64,000 nt of DNA, from positions 124,001 to 188,000 of the forward strand of contig CAVWPS010000001.1 of the NCBI GenBank assembly GCA_963756975.1, read 5' to 3'. The stretch comes from CAVRQM01 sp963756975. GTDB taxonomy: Bacteria; Pseudomonadota; Alphaproteobacteria; Acetobacterales; Acetobacteraceae. How positions within the stretch are numbered: the first letter of the stretch is position 1; each line of letters opens with the position of its first letter. Under the pieces are notes generated by a model. It ran no database searches and had not been told where the DNA came from. It worked only from the letters and a program-made list of their open reading frames with translations. The position numbers were made by a program, and so were the translations under genes. This document shows, in pieces, positions 29,274 to 37,988 of this stretch.

Positions 29274-30026
29274 TCAGGCCGCGAGCTTCGTCATCACCGC
29301 GTCGGGGATGTCGAAATTGGCGTAGACCGTCTGCACGTCGTCGTGGTCGTCGAGCACGTCGATCAGCCTCAGCACGCTGGCCGCCCGCTCCTCGTCGTCG
29401 ATCGTGACCTCGACCGTCGGGCGCCAGACCAGCGCGGACGCCTCGGCGCCGCCGAACTTCGCTTCGAGCGCGTCCCGCACGGCGAAGAACCCTTCGATGC
29501 CGGTCGTGACCTCATGCCCGTCCGCGTCGGAGGTGACATCGTCGGCCCCGGCCTCGATCGCGGCCTCCAGCATCGCGTCGTCGGTCGCCGCTTTCGCCGG
29601 GTAGCGGATCGAGCCGACGCGCGAGAACATGAACGCGACCGAGTTGGTCTCGCCGAGTGCCCCGCCATGCTTGTTGAACGCGGTGCGGACGTCGGACGCG
29701 GTGCGGTTGCGGTTGTCGGTCAGCGCCTCGACGATCACCGCGACGCCGTACGGGCCGTAGCCCTCGTACCGGACCTCGACATAGTCGGCCCCGGCATCCG
29801 CCCCGGTCGCCTTCTTGATCGCGCGGTCGATCGTGTCCTTCGGCATGTTGGCGACACGGGCGGCCGTCATCGCGGCGCGCAGCCTCGGGTTGGTCGCGGG
29901 ATCCGGCAGGCCCTGGCGGGCGGAGACGGTGATCTCGCGGATGAGCTTGGCGAACTGCTTGCCGCGGCGCACGTCCTGCGCGCCCTTGCGGTGCATGATG
30001 TTCTTGAACTGGCTATGTCCCGCCAT
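29274..30026 (-). CDS. YebC/PmpR-family regulatory protein
   Basis: A 250-residue YebC-family protein (transcription or translation factor). The start A-G-H-S-Q-F-K-N-I-M-H-R-K-G-A-Q-D and A-N-M-P-K-D-T-I-D-R-A-I are typical. It is upstream of ruvC and downstream of bioY. Recent work links this family to translation through poly-proline; which role applies here is unknown. Confidence 0.93.
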   Translation of the reverse strand: MAGHSQFKNIMHRKGAQDVRRGKQFAKLIREITVSARQGLPDPATNPRLRAAMTAARVANMPKDTIDRAIKKATGADAGADYVEVRYEGYGPYGVAVIVEALTDNRNRTASDVRTAFNKHGGALGETNSVAFMFSRVGSIRYPAKAATDDAMLEAAIEAGADDVTSDADGHEVTTGIEGFFAVRDALEAKFGGAEASALVWRPTVEVTIDDEERAASVLRLIDVLDDHDDVQTVYANFDIPDAVMTKLAA

Positions 30027-30041
30027 CGGATTCGCTCCGCT

Positions 30042-30581
30042 TCAGGCGTTCCGGCGCAGCAGCACGGCCGCGGACGCGATGCCGAGCTTGATCGCGTCGC
30101 CGAACAGGAACGGCAGCACACCGAGCGCCCAGGCCTGCTTCGCGCCGACGAAGCTCGAGAGCCATGCGGCCCCGAGCGCGTAGATCACGGCCATGCCGGC
30201 AACCAGCAGCAGCGGACGGAGCGCCGGGCGGAGGCGGGCGACGAACAGCGAGATCAGCGCCATCGCGGCGAACTCGCCAGCCAGATAGCCGCCGGTCGGG
30301 CCGGCCATGTAGGCGAGGCCGATGCCGTGCGCGGGCGTGCCGGCGAACACCGGCAGGCCCGTCGCACCCTCGATCAGGTAGGCCGCGTAGGCGCCGATCG
30401 CCGCGCGCGGTCCGGCGAACGCCGCGATCATCAGCACGGCGAGCGGCTGCAGCGTCAGCGGCACCGGCGTGAACGGGATGCTGACTTTCGCCGACGCGGC
30501 CAGCACGAGGCTCAACGCCAGCGCGAGCGCGACGTCGAGGACGATGGGCTTTTGGACCGGGCGGGCAATGGCGGTGGTCAT
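30042..30581 (-). CDS. bioY: Biotin transporter BioY
   Basis: BioY is the membrane substrate-binding S component for biotin uptake. This 179-residue protein has five or six hydrophobic helices and the motifs I-P-F-T-P-V-P-L-T-L-Q-P and G-P-T-G-G-Y-L. No EcfA/EcfT genes (ATPase or coupling protein) are nearby, so it may act alone or use shared components elsewhere. No biotin synthesis genes lie in the window. Confidence 0.92.
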   Translation of the reverse strand: MTTAIARPVQKPIVLDVALALALSLVLAASAKVSIPFTPVPLTLQPLAVLMIAAFAGPRAAIGAYAAYLIEGATGLPVFAGTPAHGIGLAYMAGPTGGYLAGEFAAMALISLFVARLRPALRPLLLVAGMAVIYALGAAWLSSFVGAKQAWALGVLPFLFGDAIKLGIASAAVLLRRNA

Positions 30582-30614
30582 CGTGCGGACTCCGTAATCG
30601 GCGATGGCGGCAGG

Positions 30615-31437
30615 CTACACCGCCGGCATGGCCTGCGACAGACGCCCGCCGATCCGCACCGGCTCGACACGGGTCGCGAACCCGGTCGCGTCGTCCGTCT
30701 CCACGAACAGCCCGCATACCGTCGCCTCGCCCTCCGCCGGTGCCAGCCGCTCGCCGGGCATTTTCCGCCAGAACCGCGCGGCGGAGCCTTCCTTCGTCAT
30801 GCCGATGACGCTGTCGTAGTCGCCGCACATCCCGGCATCGGCCTGAAACGCGGTCCCGCCCGCCATGACGTGATGGTCGGCGGTCGGGAAGATGCGTGTG
30901 GGTGCCGACGACCAGGCTCACCTGGCCGTCGAACGAGTGGGCGAACGCCATCTTTTCGCTGGTGGCCTCGGCGTGCATGTCGACCACGATGGCGGCGACC
31001 GCGCCCCCCGCGCCCATCCGATACTTGGAGAGCAGCGCGGCGGTGGCGCGGAACGGGCAGTCGATCGCGTCCATGAACAGCCGGCCCATGGCGTTGACCA
31101 CCAGCGCGCGGCGGTTGCCCGCGACCTCGGCCACGAACGAGCCGCCGCCGGGCGTGCCGGGCGGGAAGTTCAGCGGGCGGATCAGCTTCGGTTGCGCCGC
31201 GATGTACGGGATGACCTCGCGCCGGTCCCATGAATGGTTGCCGAGCGTGATGACGTCGGCGCCGGCGGCGAAGATGGCGTCGGCCATGTCGGGGGCGAGG
31301 CCGAAGCCGTGGCTCGCGTTTTCGCCGTTGACGATGGCAAGGTCGATGCCGAGGCCCGCGCGCAATCCGGGCAGGCGTGCCACCACCGCGTCGCGGCCGG
31401 CCCGGCCGACCACGTCGCCCAGAAACAAGATTCGCAT
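30615..31437 (-). CDS. YmdB/TIGR00282-type metallophosphoesterase (frame broken once)
   Basis: A calcineurin-like phosphoesterase of the YmdB family, whose members hydrolyse 2',3'-cyclic nucleotides. It begins M-R-I-L-F-L-G-D-V-V-G-R-A-G-R and has N-G-E-N-A-S-H-G-F-G and L-G-N-H-S-W-D. The frame changes at about 30885, just after V-G-T-H-T-H, and continues T-A-D-H-H-V-M-A-G-G-T-A-F. Total 823 bases, net +1, at a CCC-G. It begins on the final base of the fau stop codon (TAATG). Confidence 0.88.
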
Positions 31438-31970
31438 TAGCCCCTTTCGGTGAACCGGATGACGCGGCGCTCGGTCGCGACCGCGTCGAGCCGCGCGTCA
31501 TACGGGCCGGTCGGCACCGCGTCCACACGCTGCGCCTCGTACGCGCAGCCGACGGCGATGGCGTCCGGGAGTTGGGCCAGCGTGCGGTCGTAGTAGCCGC
31601 CGCCGTAGCCGAGCCGGTTCCCGGCCGCGTCGAACGCGAGCAGCGGGACCAGCAGCCAGCCGGGCGCGGCCGTGGGGGCGGAGTCGGGCGGGCGTCTGGT
31701 GCCGAAACGCTCGGCGACCAGCGTGTCGCCGGGCCGCCAAAGCCGGAATGTCAGCGGGTTGCCGCGTGGCGGCGTCACCGGGAGTGCGATCGGATGTCCC
31801 GCGCTACTTAACGCGGTGAGGAGCGGGAGAATATCGATCTCGGTCCCGATCGGCCAGAAGCCGGCGACGACGGTGCCGGGCGGCGGCGGGTTTTGCATGA
31901 ACCGGGTTGCGAGCGCGTGCCCGAGCGCCGGGTCGCACCCTGCCCGCGCCCGCAACGCCGCCCGGCGCAG
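31437..31970 (-). CDS. fau: 5-formyltetrahydrofolate cyclo-ligase
   Basis: This enzyme makes 5,10-methenyl-THF from 5-formyl-THF with ATP. It has F-W-P-I-G-T-E-I-D near residue 40, L-L-V-P-L-L-A-F-D, and the G-Y-G-G-G-Y-Y-D-R-T-L signature. Family-like sequence (F-D-P-K-S-R-L-R-R-A-A-L) extends upstream of the only canonical start, TTG at 31955, into the region next to the 6S RNA. I mark a CTG at 31970 as the likelier start; this is inference. Genomic order ssrS-fau is conserved in many proteobacteria. Confidence 0.87.
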   Translation of the reverse strand: MRRAALRARAGCDPALGHALATRFMQNPPPPGTVVAGFWPIGTEIDILPLLTALSSAGHPIALPVTPPRGNPLTFRLWRPGDTLVAERFGTRRPPDSAPTAAPGWLLVPLLAFDAAGNRLGYGGGYYDRTLAQLPDAIAVGCAYEAQRVDAVPTGPYDARLDAVATERRVIRFTERG

Positions 31971-31995
31971 GCGTGATTTCGGGTCGAAGTGCGGA

Positions 31996-32160
31996 GCCGC
32001 CGAAGCCGTTGGCGTGCCAACCTCCCAGAGCCTGCTTGCGCAGGTGGGCGCCGGATACCGTGACCACGGTCACGACAGAGCCAGCTCCCGTGGGAGTGCT
32101 TATCGGCCCCGGGGTTGAACTGCCTGACGCACCCAGCAGCCCCGCCGACGGAACGTGTGC
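31996..32160 (-). ncRNA. ssrS: 6S RNA (candidate)
   Basis: 6S RNA binds the sigma-70 RNA polymerase as a promoter mimic. The region lies directly upstream of fau, where ssrS is expected, with zapA further upstream. CCGTCGGCG (32151-32143) can pair with CGCCAACGG (32014-32006), one mismatch. GGGTGC pairs with GCGCCC inside that. Small hairpins CTCCCACGGGAG and CGTGACC-GTGGTCACG lie in the middle, leaving an open bubble. Exact ends are estimated. Confidence 0.6.
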
Positions 32161-32208
32161 GGCTTGGCTTTACTTTGCAAGCGGCCAGCGACGACTTAAG
32201 TAGGTCGG

Positions 32209-32739
32209 ATGGCAAATCCGGCGTCCGACTCACGTGTGGTGACCCGTGCTCCGAAACATTGGGTCGACGAGCTCGAAGTGTCTCGTCAGCAGGCGATCGA
32301 TGGAGATGTCGTCGACATCGACGAGCTCATTGCCGAACTCGATGCCATGATCGAGCAGATGGCCAGGAGGGGTAACGCCGGAGGGGCAAACGACGGGCCG
32401 GGCTTGAGACCGGGAGATCCACGACCGCGTGATCTGGTCAGTCTCTCCCGCGACACTCGCGGCAAGGTTCGCCGACTGGCAGCGGCCTACGACCGGCTGG
32501 ATCGTCCCGACGCTTTAAAGCGATTACGTCAAACGATTGTCTCGGCCCGGCAGTCGGTGACAGCGGACCCGCTCGGTGAATTGGATGCGCCACGGCCCTA
32601 CCCAGAACTCGCGCGCAGTGGCCAGCGATGGCGCAAAATTTGGCATTATTGGATCGTAAACCAAGTCAGCCCGCCCGTGATCATCGGCATCTTCCACGAC
32701 AGCGAAGATATCCCGGGCAATCACCCTGGTGAAATATAG
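32209..32739 (+). CDS. Candidate single-ORF antitoxin-toxin fusion (RelE/ParE-like)
   Basis: A 176-residue ORF inserted between zapA and the 6S RNA on the other strand. Residues 18-54 (W-V-D-E-L-E-V-S-R-Q-Q-A-I-D-G-D, then E-L-D-A-M-I-E-Q-M) resemble the C-terminal half of small antitoxins. Residues 100-176 resemble a RelE/ParE toxin, with L-K-R-L-R-Q-T-I, W-R-K-I-W-H-Y-W-I-V and I-I-G-I-F-H-D-S-E-D-I-P. A Gly/Pro-rich linker (about 55-75) joins them. It is less GC-rich than its flanks. The similarity is judged by eye; it may be an inactive relic. Confidence 0.55.
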   Translation: MANPASDSRVVTRAPKHWVDELEVSRQQAIDGDVVDIDELIAELDAMIEQMARRGNAGGANDGPGLRPGDPRPRDLVSLSRDTRGKVRRLAAAYDRLDRPDALKRLRQTIVSARQSVTADPLGELDAPRPYPELARSGQRWRKIWHYWIVNQVSPPVIIGIFHDSEDIPGNHPGEI

Positions 32740-32740
32740 C

Positions 32741-33094
32741 CTACTCCGCCGCCGCATCCTCGACCTTCGCAGCCACCTGTTCGGCCCGCAGCGCCAGCCG
32801 GCTCAGGCGTTTCGCCTCCGCCTCGCGACGGGCCGGGCGTGCGACCGGCTCGGCCGGGGGATCGCCGGCGGCGCGCAGCGTGTCCAATTCGATCCGCGTG
32901 TCGTGCAGTTCGTCGGCCATCAGCAGGGCGGCCAGGACCAGCAGCCGGGCCTCGCCGGTGTTGCTGCCGAGCGCCCTGATGCTGGCGATACGGCCCTCGA
33001 CCTGCTCGGCCATGGCGGACAGGTGCTGCTCCTGACCGTCCTCGCAGCCGAGCGTGTAGGCGTATCCGTTTATCTTGACGGTGACGTGGCTCAC
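32741..33094 (-). CDS. zapA: Cell division protein ZapA
   Basis: ZapA promotes FtsZ bundling at the division site. This 117-residue protein starts V-T-V-K-I-N-G-Y-A-Y-T-L-G-C-E-D-G-Q-E and has L-V-L-A-A-L-L-M-A-D-E-L, then a coiled-coil C-terminus. The normal order zapA-ssrS-fau is interrupted by the fused toxin-antitoxin ORF. It overlaps the small upstream gene by four bases. Confidence 0.9.
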   Translation of the reverse strand: MSHVTVKINGYAYTLGCEDGQEQHLSAMAEQVEGRIASIRALGSNTGEARLLVLAALLMADELHDTRIELDTLRAAGDPPAEPVARPARREAEAKRLSRLALRAEQVAAKVEDAAAE

Positions 33095-33312
33095 TCGAGC
33101 CCTCCCTCGTTGTATTCGGGCGTGACGGCGAGCGCCGCGCGCACCCGGGCGATCAGCCGGTCGAGCCGTTCGGCGACGGCCCCGGTGGCACCCGCCCGTT
33201 CGCCGTCGCGGACACGTTGGGCGGACTGCTCGATTCTCGCCAAGGCCGCCTCGATCCGCATGAACGCCGGCTCCTCCGGCGTCGTGCCGTCGTCCGGGCC
33301 GTCACTGACCAT
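33091..33312 (-). CDS. Small coiled-coil protein upstream of zapA (DUF4164-like)
   Basis: A 73-residue helical protein (A-A-L-A-R-I-E-Q-S-A-Q-R-V, then R-L-D-R-L-I-A-R-V-R-A-A-L) with an acidic start. Small coiled-coil proteins of the DUF4164 type often stand here beside zapA in alphaproteobacteria; I infer a division-related role. Its end overlaps zapA (ATGA). Confidence 0.6.
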   Translation of the reverse strand: MVSDGPDDGTTPEEPAFMRIEAALARIEQSAQRVRDGERAGATGAVAERLDRLIARVRAALAVTPEYNEGGLE

Positions 33313-33372
33313 GTTGGATCGCCCCGTTCGTCACCGTTGCGTTACACCGCGCGGTGGCGGCCGGGGTCAAGC

Positions 33373-33786
33373 ATGAACGCGCTCGCATGGCCGGCGGTGA
33401 TCGTGCGCGGCCCGCGTGACGTGGCGTTGGCGCTGGTGCCGGGACGGCCGGTGACGTTGTTGTCGGCGCCGGGTGCGGCCGCGTTCGGCGGGCCGTCGTG
33501 GTGGGCCGCGCTGGCCGCCCACGCGCGCCGCGTCGCGACATCCGGGGTCGGCGACCTGCTCGATGCCGGAAATGCGCCCGGTTTGGCGCTGGCCGCGTTC
33601 CGGTGCGGATGCCGTGACGTGGCGCTGGCGCCCTGCCCCGCCTGGGACGCCGTGGCGGCCGTCGCGACGGAGACCGGCGCGCGGTTGCATGCGGCCCTGC
33701 CGCCGTCGCTCGACCTCGGGCTGCCGGCGTCGGCGCACCGTCTGGCGGCGTGGCTCGACGGTGACACGACGCGGTCGCTGCCGTAG
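33373..33786 (+). CDS. Hypothetical protein before thiE
   Basis: A 137-residue protein without a signal peptide or clear motif, rich in Ala and Gly. It begins near W-P-A-V-I-V-R-G-P-R-D-V-A-L and contains A-A-H-A-R-R-V-A. The spacing (31 bases to thiE) suggests a shared transcript. Similar short ORFs upstream of thiE occur in acetic-acid-bacteria relatives as far as I recall, but I give no function. Confidence 0.55.
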   Translation: MNALAWPAVIVRGPRDVALALVPGRPVTLLSAPGAAAFGGPSWWAALAAHARRVATSGVGDLLDAGNAPGLALAAFRCGCRDVALAPCPAWDAVAAVATETGARLHAALPPSLDLGLPASAHRLAAWLDGDTTRSLP

Positions 33787-33817
33787 GAACGCGCACCGCA
33801 AGTCTGGGAGCGCCCGG

Positions 33818-34438
33818 TTGGCCGATTGCCGCCTTTATCTGATCACGCCGCCAACCCTGCCGCCCGGCTTCGCCGACACGCTGGCCGCCGCACTCGACGC
33901 CGGTGACGTGGCCGCGCTTCAGTTGCGGCTGAAGGATGGGGACGACGACGCGATCCGCCGTGCCGCCGACCTGCTGCGCCCCGTCGCCCAATCGCGCGGG
34001 GTCGCGTTCCTGATGAACGACCGCCCGGACCTCGCCGTCGCCACCGGATGCGACGGCGCGCATGTCGGGCAGGACGACATGCCGGTCGCGGAGGCGCGGC
34101 GCGTGCTCGGCACGCTGCAACTCGGCGTGTCGTGCCACGGCAGCCGCGACCTCGGGTTCGCCGCCGGCGAGGCCGGGGCCGACTACGTGGCGTTCGGCGC
34201 GTTCTTCCCGACCACGACGAAGGACGTCGAGGTCCGGGCCGATATCGAGGTGCTGGAGGTCTGGGCCGAGACGATGACGGTGCCCTGCGTCGCGATCGGC
34301 GGTATTTCGGCGGCCAACTGCGCGCCGCTGGTTCGGGCCGGCGCGGATTTTCTGGCGGTCATCAGCGCGGTCTGGGGTCATCCGGACGGTGCGGCGGCCG
34401 GGGTGCGAGCCATGATCGAGGCGATCGCGGCGGCTTGA
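33818..34438 (+). CDS. thiE: Thiamine-phosphate synthase
   Basis: ThiE couples HMP-PP with thiazole phosphate to thiamine phosphate. The 206-residue product has L-Y-L-I-T-P near the start, L-Q-L-R-L-K-D-G-D, F-L-M-N-D-R-P-D-L-A, H-V-G-Q-D-D-M and A-I-G-G-I-S. The start is TTG with GGGAG seven bases upstream; there is no earlier ATG that fits. Confidence 0.92.
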   Translation: MADCRLYLITPPTLPPGFADTLAAALDAGDVAALQLRLKDGDDDAIRRAADLLRPVAQSRGVAFLMNDRPDLAVATGCDGAHVGQDDMPVAEARRVLGTLQLGVSCHGSRDLGFAAGEAGADYVAFGAFFPTTTKDVEVRADIEVLEVWAETMTVPCVAIGGISAANCAPLVRAGADFLAVISAVWGHPDGAAAGVRAMIEAIAAA

Positions 34439-34609
34439 CCGGACACAACGCGACCGCACACGCCGGCGCTACGGGACCGGCGGCGCGACCGGCCGCAGCA
34501 CACGGCACACAGCCAAAACTCGTTCCGAACGACATGGCTTACCGAACGCTCGGGTTGGCACGAAGGTGGCCGAATGTTACCCGGCCGGCTCACCGCAAGG
34601 AACACGAAA

Positions 34610-34987
34610 ATGGTCGTCTGGACCGGCTACGGGCTGCTCACGGTGGTGATCGCGGTCCTGTTCGGGGCCGTGGGCGAGGCCGCGTTGCAGCCGGCGCTGC
34701 ACGGCGTCGCGGCCGGCTTTCCGCCCGGTAGCGGCCTTGCGATCGGCCTCGTCGCGGCCGCGATCGTCAACTGGGTGGCCGGGAGCGCGCTGAACCGCCG
34801 GCCCGGCCGCGAACTGCTCGACCCGCGCACCGGCGAGCGTGTGGTGCTCCGGCGCCGGCACACCCTGTTCTGGATCCCGATGCAGTACTGGTCGATCGTG
34901 CTGCTGATCGCGGGCGTCGCCTGCCTGATCGTGCCGTCGCGGGATGTGGTGCTGCCGGTCGGCGGCACGCCGACGACCGCGACCTAG
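34610..34987 (+). CDS. Small three-helix membrane protein
   Basis: A 125-residue protein with three hydrophobic segments (about 3-25, 46-62, 87-108) separated by a polar loop that contains R-R-P-G-R-E-L-L-D-P-R-T-G-E. AAGGA lies ten bases upstream of the ATG. It converges on gshB with a four-base overlap of stops. I do not know the family. Confidence 0.65.
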   Translation: MVVWTGYGLLTVVIAVLFGAVGEAALQPALHGVAAGFPPGSGLAIGLVAAAIVNWVAGSALNRRPGRELLDPRTGERVVLRRRHTLFWIPMQYWSIVLLIAGVACLIVPSRDVVLPVGGTPTTAT

Positions 34988-35959
34988 GCCGCGAGCTTCC
35001 CCTCGATCGCGTCCCAGATCGGCGGACGCGAGATCGGGGCCGCCGAAGCGGGTGACCTCGCGCAGGCCGGTCGGCGAGGTCACGTTGATCTCGGTCAGCC
35101 AGTCGCCGATCACGTCGATGCCGACGAAGATCAGGCCCTGTTCGCGCAATAGCGGCCCGATCCGCTCGCAGATTTCCTGGTCGCGCAGGGTCATCGCGAC
35201 CGCTTCCGGCCGGCCGCCGACATGCATGTTGCTGCGCGCCTCGCCGTCCGCCGGCACCCGGTTGATCGCGCCCATCGCCACGCCGTCGACCAGGATGATG
35301 CGCTTGTCGCCGGCACGGACGGCCGGCTCGTACCGCTGGATCATCAGCGGCTCGCGCGAGCGGGCGGCGTGCATTTCGAGCAAGCTGGCGAGGTTCGGGT
35401 CGTCGCGGCGGATCAGGAACACCCCCGCCCCGCCGTTGCCGAACAGCGGTTTGACCACGATGTCGCCGTGCTCGGCCCGGAACGCGCGGACGGCGCTGGC
35501 ATCCCAGGTCACGAGCGTCGGCGGCATCAGCTCCGGAAAATGCGTGACCAGCAGCTTTTCCGGCGCGTTGCGGACGGCGGCCGGGTCGTTGACCACCAGC
35601 GTCTTGCCCGCGCCCACGCCGTGCACATGCTCCAGCATGTGGGTCGCGGTGATGTAGGCCATGTCGAACGGCGGATCCTGGCGCATCAGCACGACGTCCG
35701 TGTCGGCCCCGAGGTCGATCGTCGCGGCCGGGCCGAACTTGTAGTGCGCGCCCTTCACATGCTCGACCGTGACGGGCTGCGCGACCGCGCGGACCTTGGC
35801 GCGAGCGGCGGTGATGTCGAGCGTGAGGTGGCGAACCTCGTAATGCAGCAGCGAATAGCCCCGCCGCTGCGCCTCGATCATGAGCGCGAACGTGCTGTCG
35901 CCCTCGATGCCGATCCCCTCGATCGGGTCCATCTGGACCGCGACCCGCAAGGCACTCAA
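34984..35959 (-). CDS. gshB: Glutathione synthetase (frame broken once near the end)
   Basis: GshB adds glycine to gamma-glutamylcysteine in an ATP-grasp fold. Motifs are V-A-V-Q-M-D-P-I at the start, L-M-R-Q-D-P-P-F-D, K-P-L-F-G-N-G-G-A-G-V-F, and I-N-V-T-S-P-T-G-L-R-E. The frame changes at about 35020, after which I-W-D-A-I-E-G-K-L-A-A ends the protein normally. Total 976 bases, net +1. The TTG at 35959 overlaps the upstream stop (TTGA), and only it gives the expected S-A-L-R-V-A-V start. Confidence 0.92.
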
Positions 35960-36192
35960 CAATCGCAACCCGGCGTGGGGCCGGCGTCGCCGCGGACGAC
36001 GTGATGGTCGACCCATTCGGCGACCAGCCGGCGCGCCTCGTTCAGCGACGCCTCCGGGTGGTGGATGCGGTACAGCGTCGCGCACGCCTCGAACGCGCCC
36101 ATGTCCGCGACGCCGATGCCGCGCAGCTCGCGGTACGCGGTCACCACCGCGCGCTCGCACCGGCGGGCAATCCTCTCCTCCGAGATAGCCAT
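35956..36192 (-). CDS. Small conserved hypothetical between fur and gshB
   Basis: A 78-residue protein (R-C-E-R-A-V-V-T-A-Y-R-E-L-R then Y-R-I-H-H-P-E-A-S-L-N-E-A-R) ending in G-C-D-C. Its ATG overlaps the fur-like stop by one base and its stop overlaps gshB, so the three genes form one unit. The Cys pair at the end might bind metal; function unknown. Confidence 0.7.
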   Translation of the reverse strand: MAISEERIARRCERAVVTAYRELRGIGVADMGAFEACATLYRIHHPEASLNEARRLVAEWVDHHVVRGDAGPTPGCDC

Positions 36193-36665
36193 TAGCGTGT
36201 CCCCGCCTTCGTACGCTTCCGCCCGAACAATTCCAGCCGCAACGACAAGATATCGAACCCCAGTTTTTCGGCGATCTCTGCGATCAGCTTCTCATGCTCG
36301 GCAGACTGAAACTCGATCACCCGGCCCGTTTCGACGTCGATCAGATGGTGGTGGTGGCCGTGATCGGTCGGCTCGTAGCGGGCGCGTCCGTTGCCGAAAT
36401 CGCGGCGGTGGAGGATGCCTTTCTCCTCGAACAGCCGGACGGTGCGATAGACGGTCGCGATCGAGATGCGGGCGTCGAGTTTTACCGCGCGCCGATACAG
36501 TTCCTCGACGTCGGGGTGGTCGTCGGCCTCGGCCAGGACGCGCGCGATGACCCGGCGCTGGCCGGTCATTTTCAGGCCGTGCGTCTCGCACAGCCGCTCG
36601 ATCGTCCAGTCCTCGGTGCGCGAGGTCGCGGCCGGGCGGATGGTGGGTTGGGCGAGCGTGGGCAT
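36192..36665 (-). CDS. fur: Fur-family metal-responsive repressor
   Basis: A 157-residue Fur-family protein. The winged helix contains K-M-T-G-Q-R-R-V-I and S-I-A-T-V-Y-R-T-V-R-L-F. The metal site contains H-G-H-H-H-H-L-I-D and V-I-E-F. Lacking the Irr signature, it is Fur/Mur-like, but the metal cannot be assigned. It precedes gshB, so iron or manganese may influence glutathione synthesis here. Confidence 0.88.
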   Translation of the reverse strand: MPTLAQPTIRPAATSRTEDWTIERLCETHGLKMTGQRRVIARVLAEADDHPDVEELYRRAVKLDARISIATVYRTVRLFEEKGILHRRDFGNGRARYEPTDHGHHHHLIDVETGRVIEFQSAEHEKLIAEIAEKLGFDILSLRLELFGRKRTKAGTR

Positions 36666-36754
36666 CGCGGTCTCCGGCGGCGTGCGCTGTAAGTAGGCGG
36701 TCCGCGCTGGGATCGCCAGTGCCGGGGCTCGGGTGGCCGTTGCCTCTAAAATCT

Positions 36755-37588
36755 TCAACCGAGCCGCGCCCTCAGCGTCGCTAAAGCAGTATAGGCAGCG
36801 GCCACACGCGCCGGGTCGGTCGTCAGCGCCAGCGCCCGCTCCCAAGCCGCAATGGCGGCCGCAAGCCGTCCCGCCGCCTCGTGCAACTGGGCGGAATCCT
36901 CCCACAGCCCCGGGCTGCGCGGCGCGATGAGCAGCATGTCGCCCGACACTTCCAGCGCCCCCTCCAGGTTGCCGGCGCGGGCGCGGCGGAGGCGGACGTT
37001 GTTCAGCAGGCGCAGCAGGATCGCACGGTCCGGCATCGGGCGGACCATGGCCGGGGTCAGTTCGGCGCCGGGGCCGGCGACCGCGCGCAGCATCGACCGG
37101 AGCGCGCGGCCGTCGTGGCGGATGCCGCCGGCGAACGGGTCGAGCACGACTTGCTCGCCCTCCTCGCCCCGCAGCGCCACCAGGAAATGACCCGGGAAAT
37201 CGAGACCGACGGCGCGCGCGCCCGCCGCCCGGCCTGCATGCAACCATAAAATGCCGAGGGCGACCGGAAGGCCGCGCCGGCGCTCGATGACCGAGATCAG
37301 GTTCGCGTTGAACTCGGCGTCGTAATCCTGCTCGTCGCCCCGGTAGCCGAACTGCCGGCCGAGCACCCGCGCCAGCGCGTCCGCTTGCCGGACGAGGCCG
37401 TCGGGCGGGACGTCGGCGACGGCGGCGCGCGCGAGGTCGCGGAGGTGATCGTGCGCCGGCCCCCACTCCTCGTCCGGCCAGAGGGCGCGGGCGAGGTGCA
37501 GGGCCGCGTCGGCGAGGTCGATCTCGTCGTCGGCCAGCTCGCCGATCGCACGCAGTGCGTCGCGCGGGTCGCCCAGAGAAGCCGGCAG
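36755..37588 (-). CDS. SirB1-like transglutaminase-fold protein with TPR-like tail
   Basis: Residues 75-170 contain R-Q-F-G-Y-R-G-D and R-R-R-G-L-P-V-A-L-G-I-L-W-L-H-A and P-G-H-F-L-V, typical of SirB1-type proteins, followed by a TPR-like tail (A-G-N-L-E-G-A-L-E). Conserved sequence starts 74 codons upstream of the first GTG (37366): D-P-R-D-A-L-R-A-I-G-E-L-A-D-D-E. The only available start after the in-frame HIT stop is CTG, at 37588. With it the product is 277 residues, a normal length. Seven bases follow the HIT gene. Confidence 0.78.
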   Translation of the reverse strand: MPASLGDPRDALRAIGELADDEIDLADAALHLARALWPDEEWGPAHDHLRDLARAAVADVPPDGLVRQADALARVLGRQFGYRGDEQDYDAEFNANLISVIERRRGLPVALGILWLHAGRAAGARAVGLDFPGHFLVALRGEEGEQVVLDPFAGGIRHDGRALRSMLRAVAGPGAELTPAMVRPMPDRAILLRLLNNVRLRRARAGNLEGALEVSGDMLLIAPRSPGLWEDSAQLHEAAGRLAAAIAAWERALALTTDPARVAAAYTALATLRARLG

Positions 37589-37594
37589 AGCGCC

Positions 37595-37978
37595 CTACTC
37601 CGCCGCCACGGCGGTGAGCATCGGGCCGAGCGGACCGCCGGCGAAGATGTGGACGTGGAAATGCGGCACTTCCTGGCCGGCGAACTGGCCGACGTTGGTC
37701 AGGGCGCGGTAGCCCTTCGACGCGAACTCCTGCGCGACACGGCCGACGGCGCGCCAGAAGCCGCCGATCTCCTCATCCGATGCGCCGGCGGTGAAGTCGG
37801 CCAGCGAGCAGTATTTCCCGCGCGGGATGACCAGGATGTGCTCCGGCGCCTGCGGGGCGATGTCGTTGAAGGCGATCGCGTAATCGTCCTCGTACACCCG
37901 GCGGCTCGGCAGGTCGCCGCGCAGGATTTTCGCGAACACGTTGGAATCGTCATAGGGAGGAAGGCCGCTTACCGGCAT
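37595..37978 (-). CDS. HIT-family nucleotide hydrolase
   Basis: A 127-residue histidine-triad protein with the H-F-H-V-H-I-F signature and G-Q-E-V-P preceding it. Enzymes of this family cleave adenosine phosphoramidates. I start at the ATG at 37978, where AAGGA precedes by about seven bases. It follows hisE, as often in alphaproteobacteria. Confidence 0.9.
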   Translation of the reverse strand: MPVSGLPPYDDSNVFAKILRGDLPSRRVYEDDYAIAFNDIAPQAPEHILVIPRGKYCSLADFTAGASDEEIGGFWRAVGRVAQEFASKGYRALTNVGQFAGQEVPHFHVHIFAGGPLGPMLTAVAAE

Positions 37979-37988
37979 GAATGTGTCC

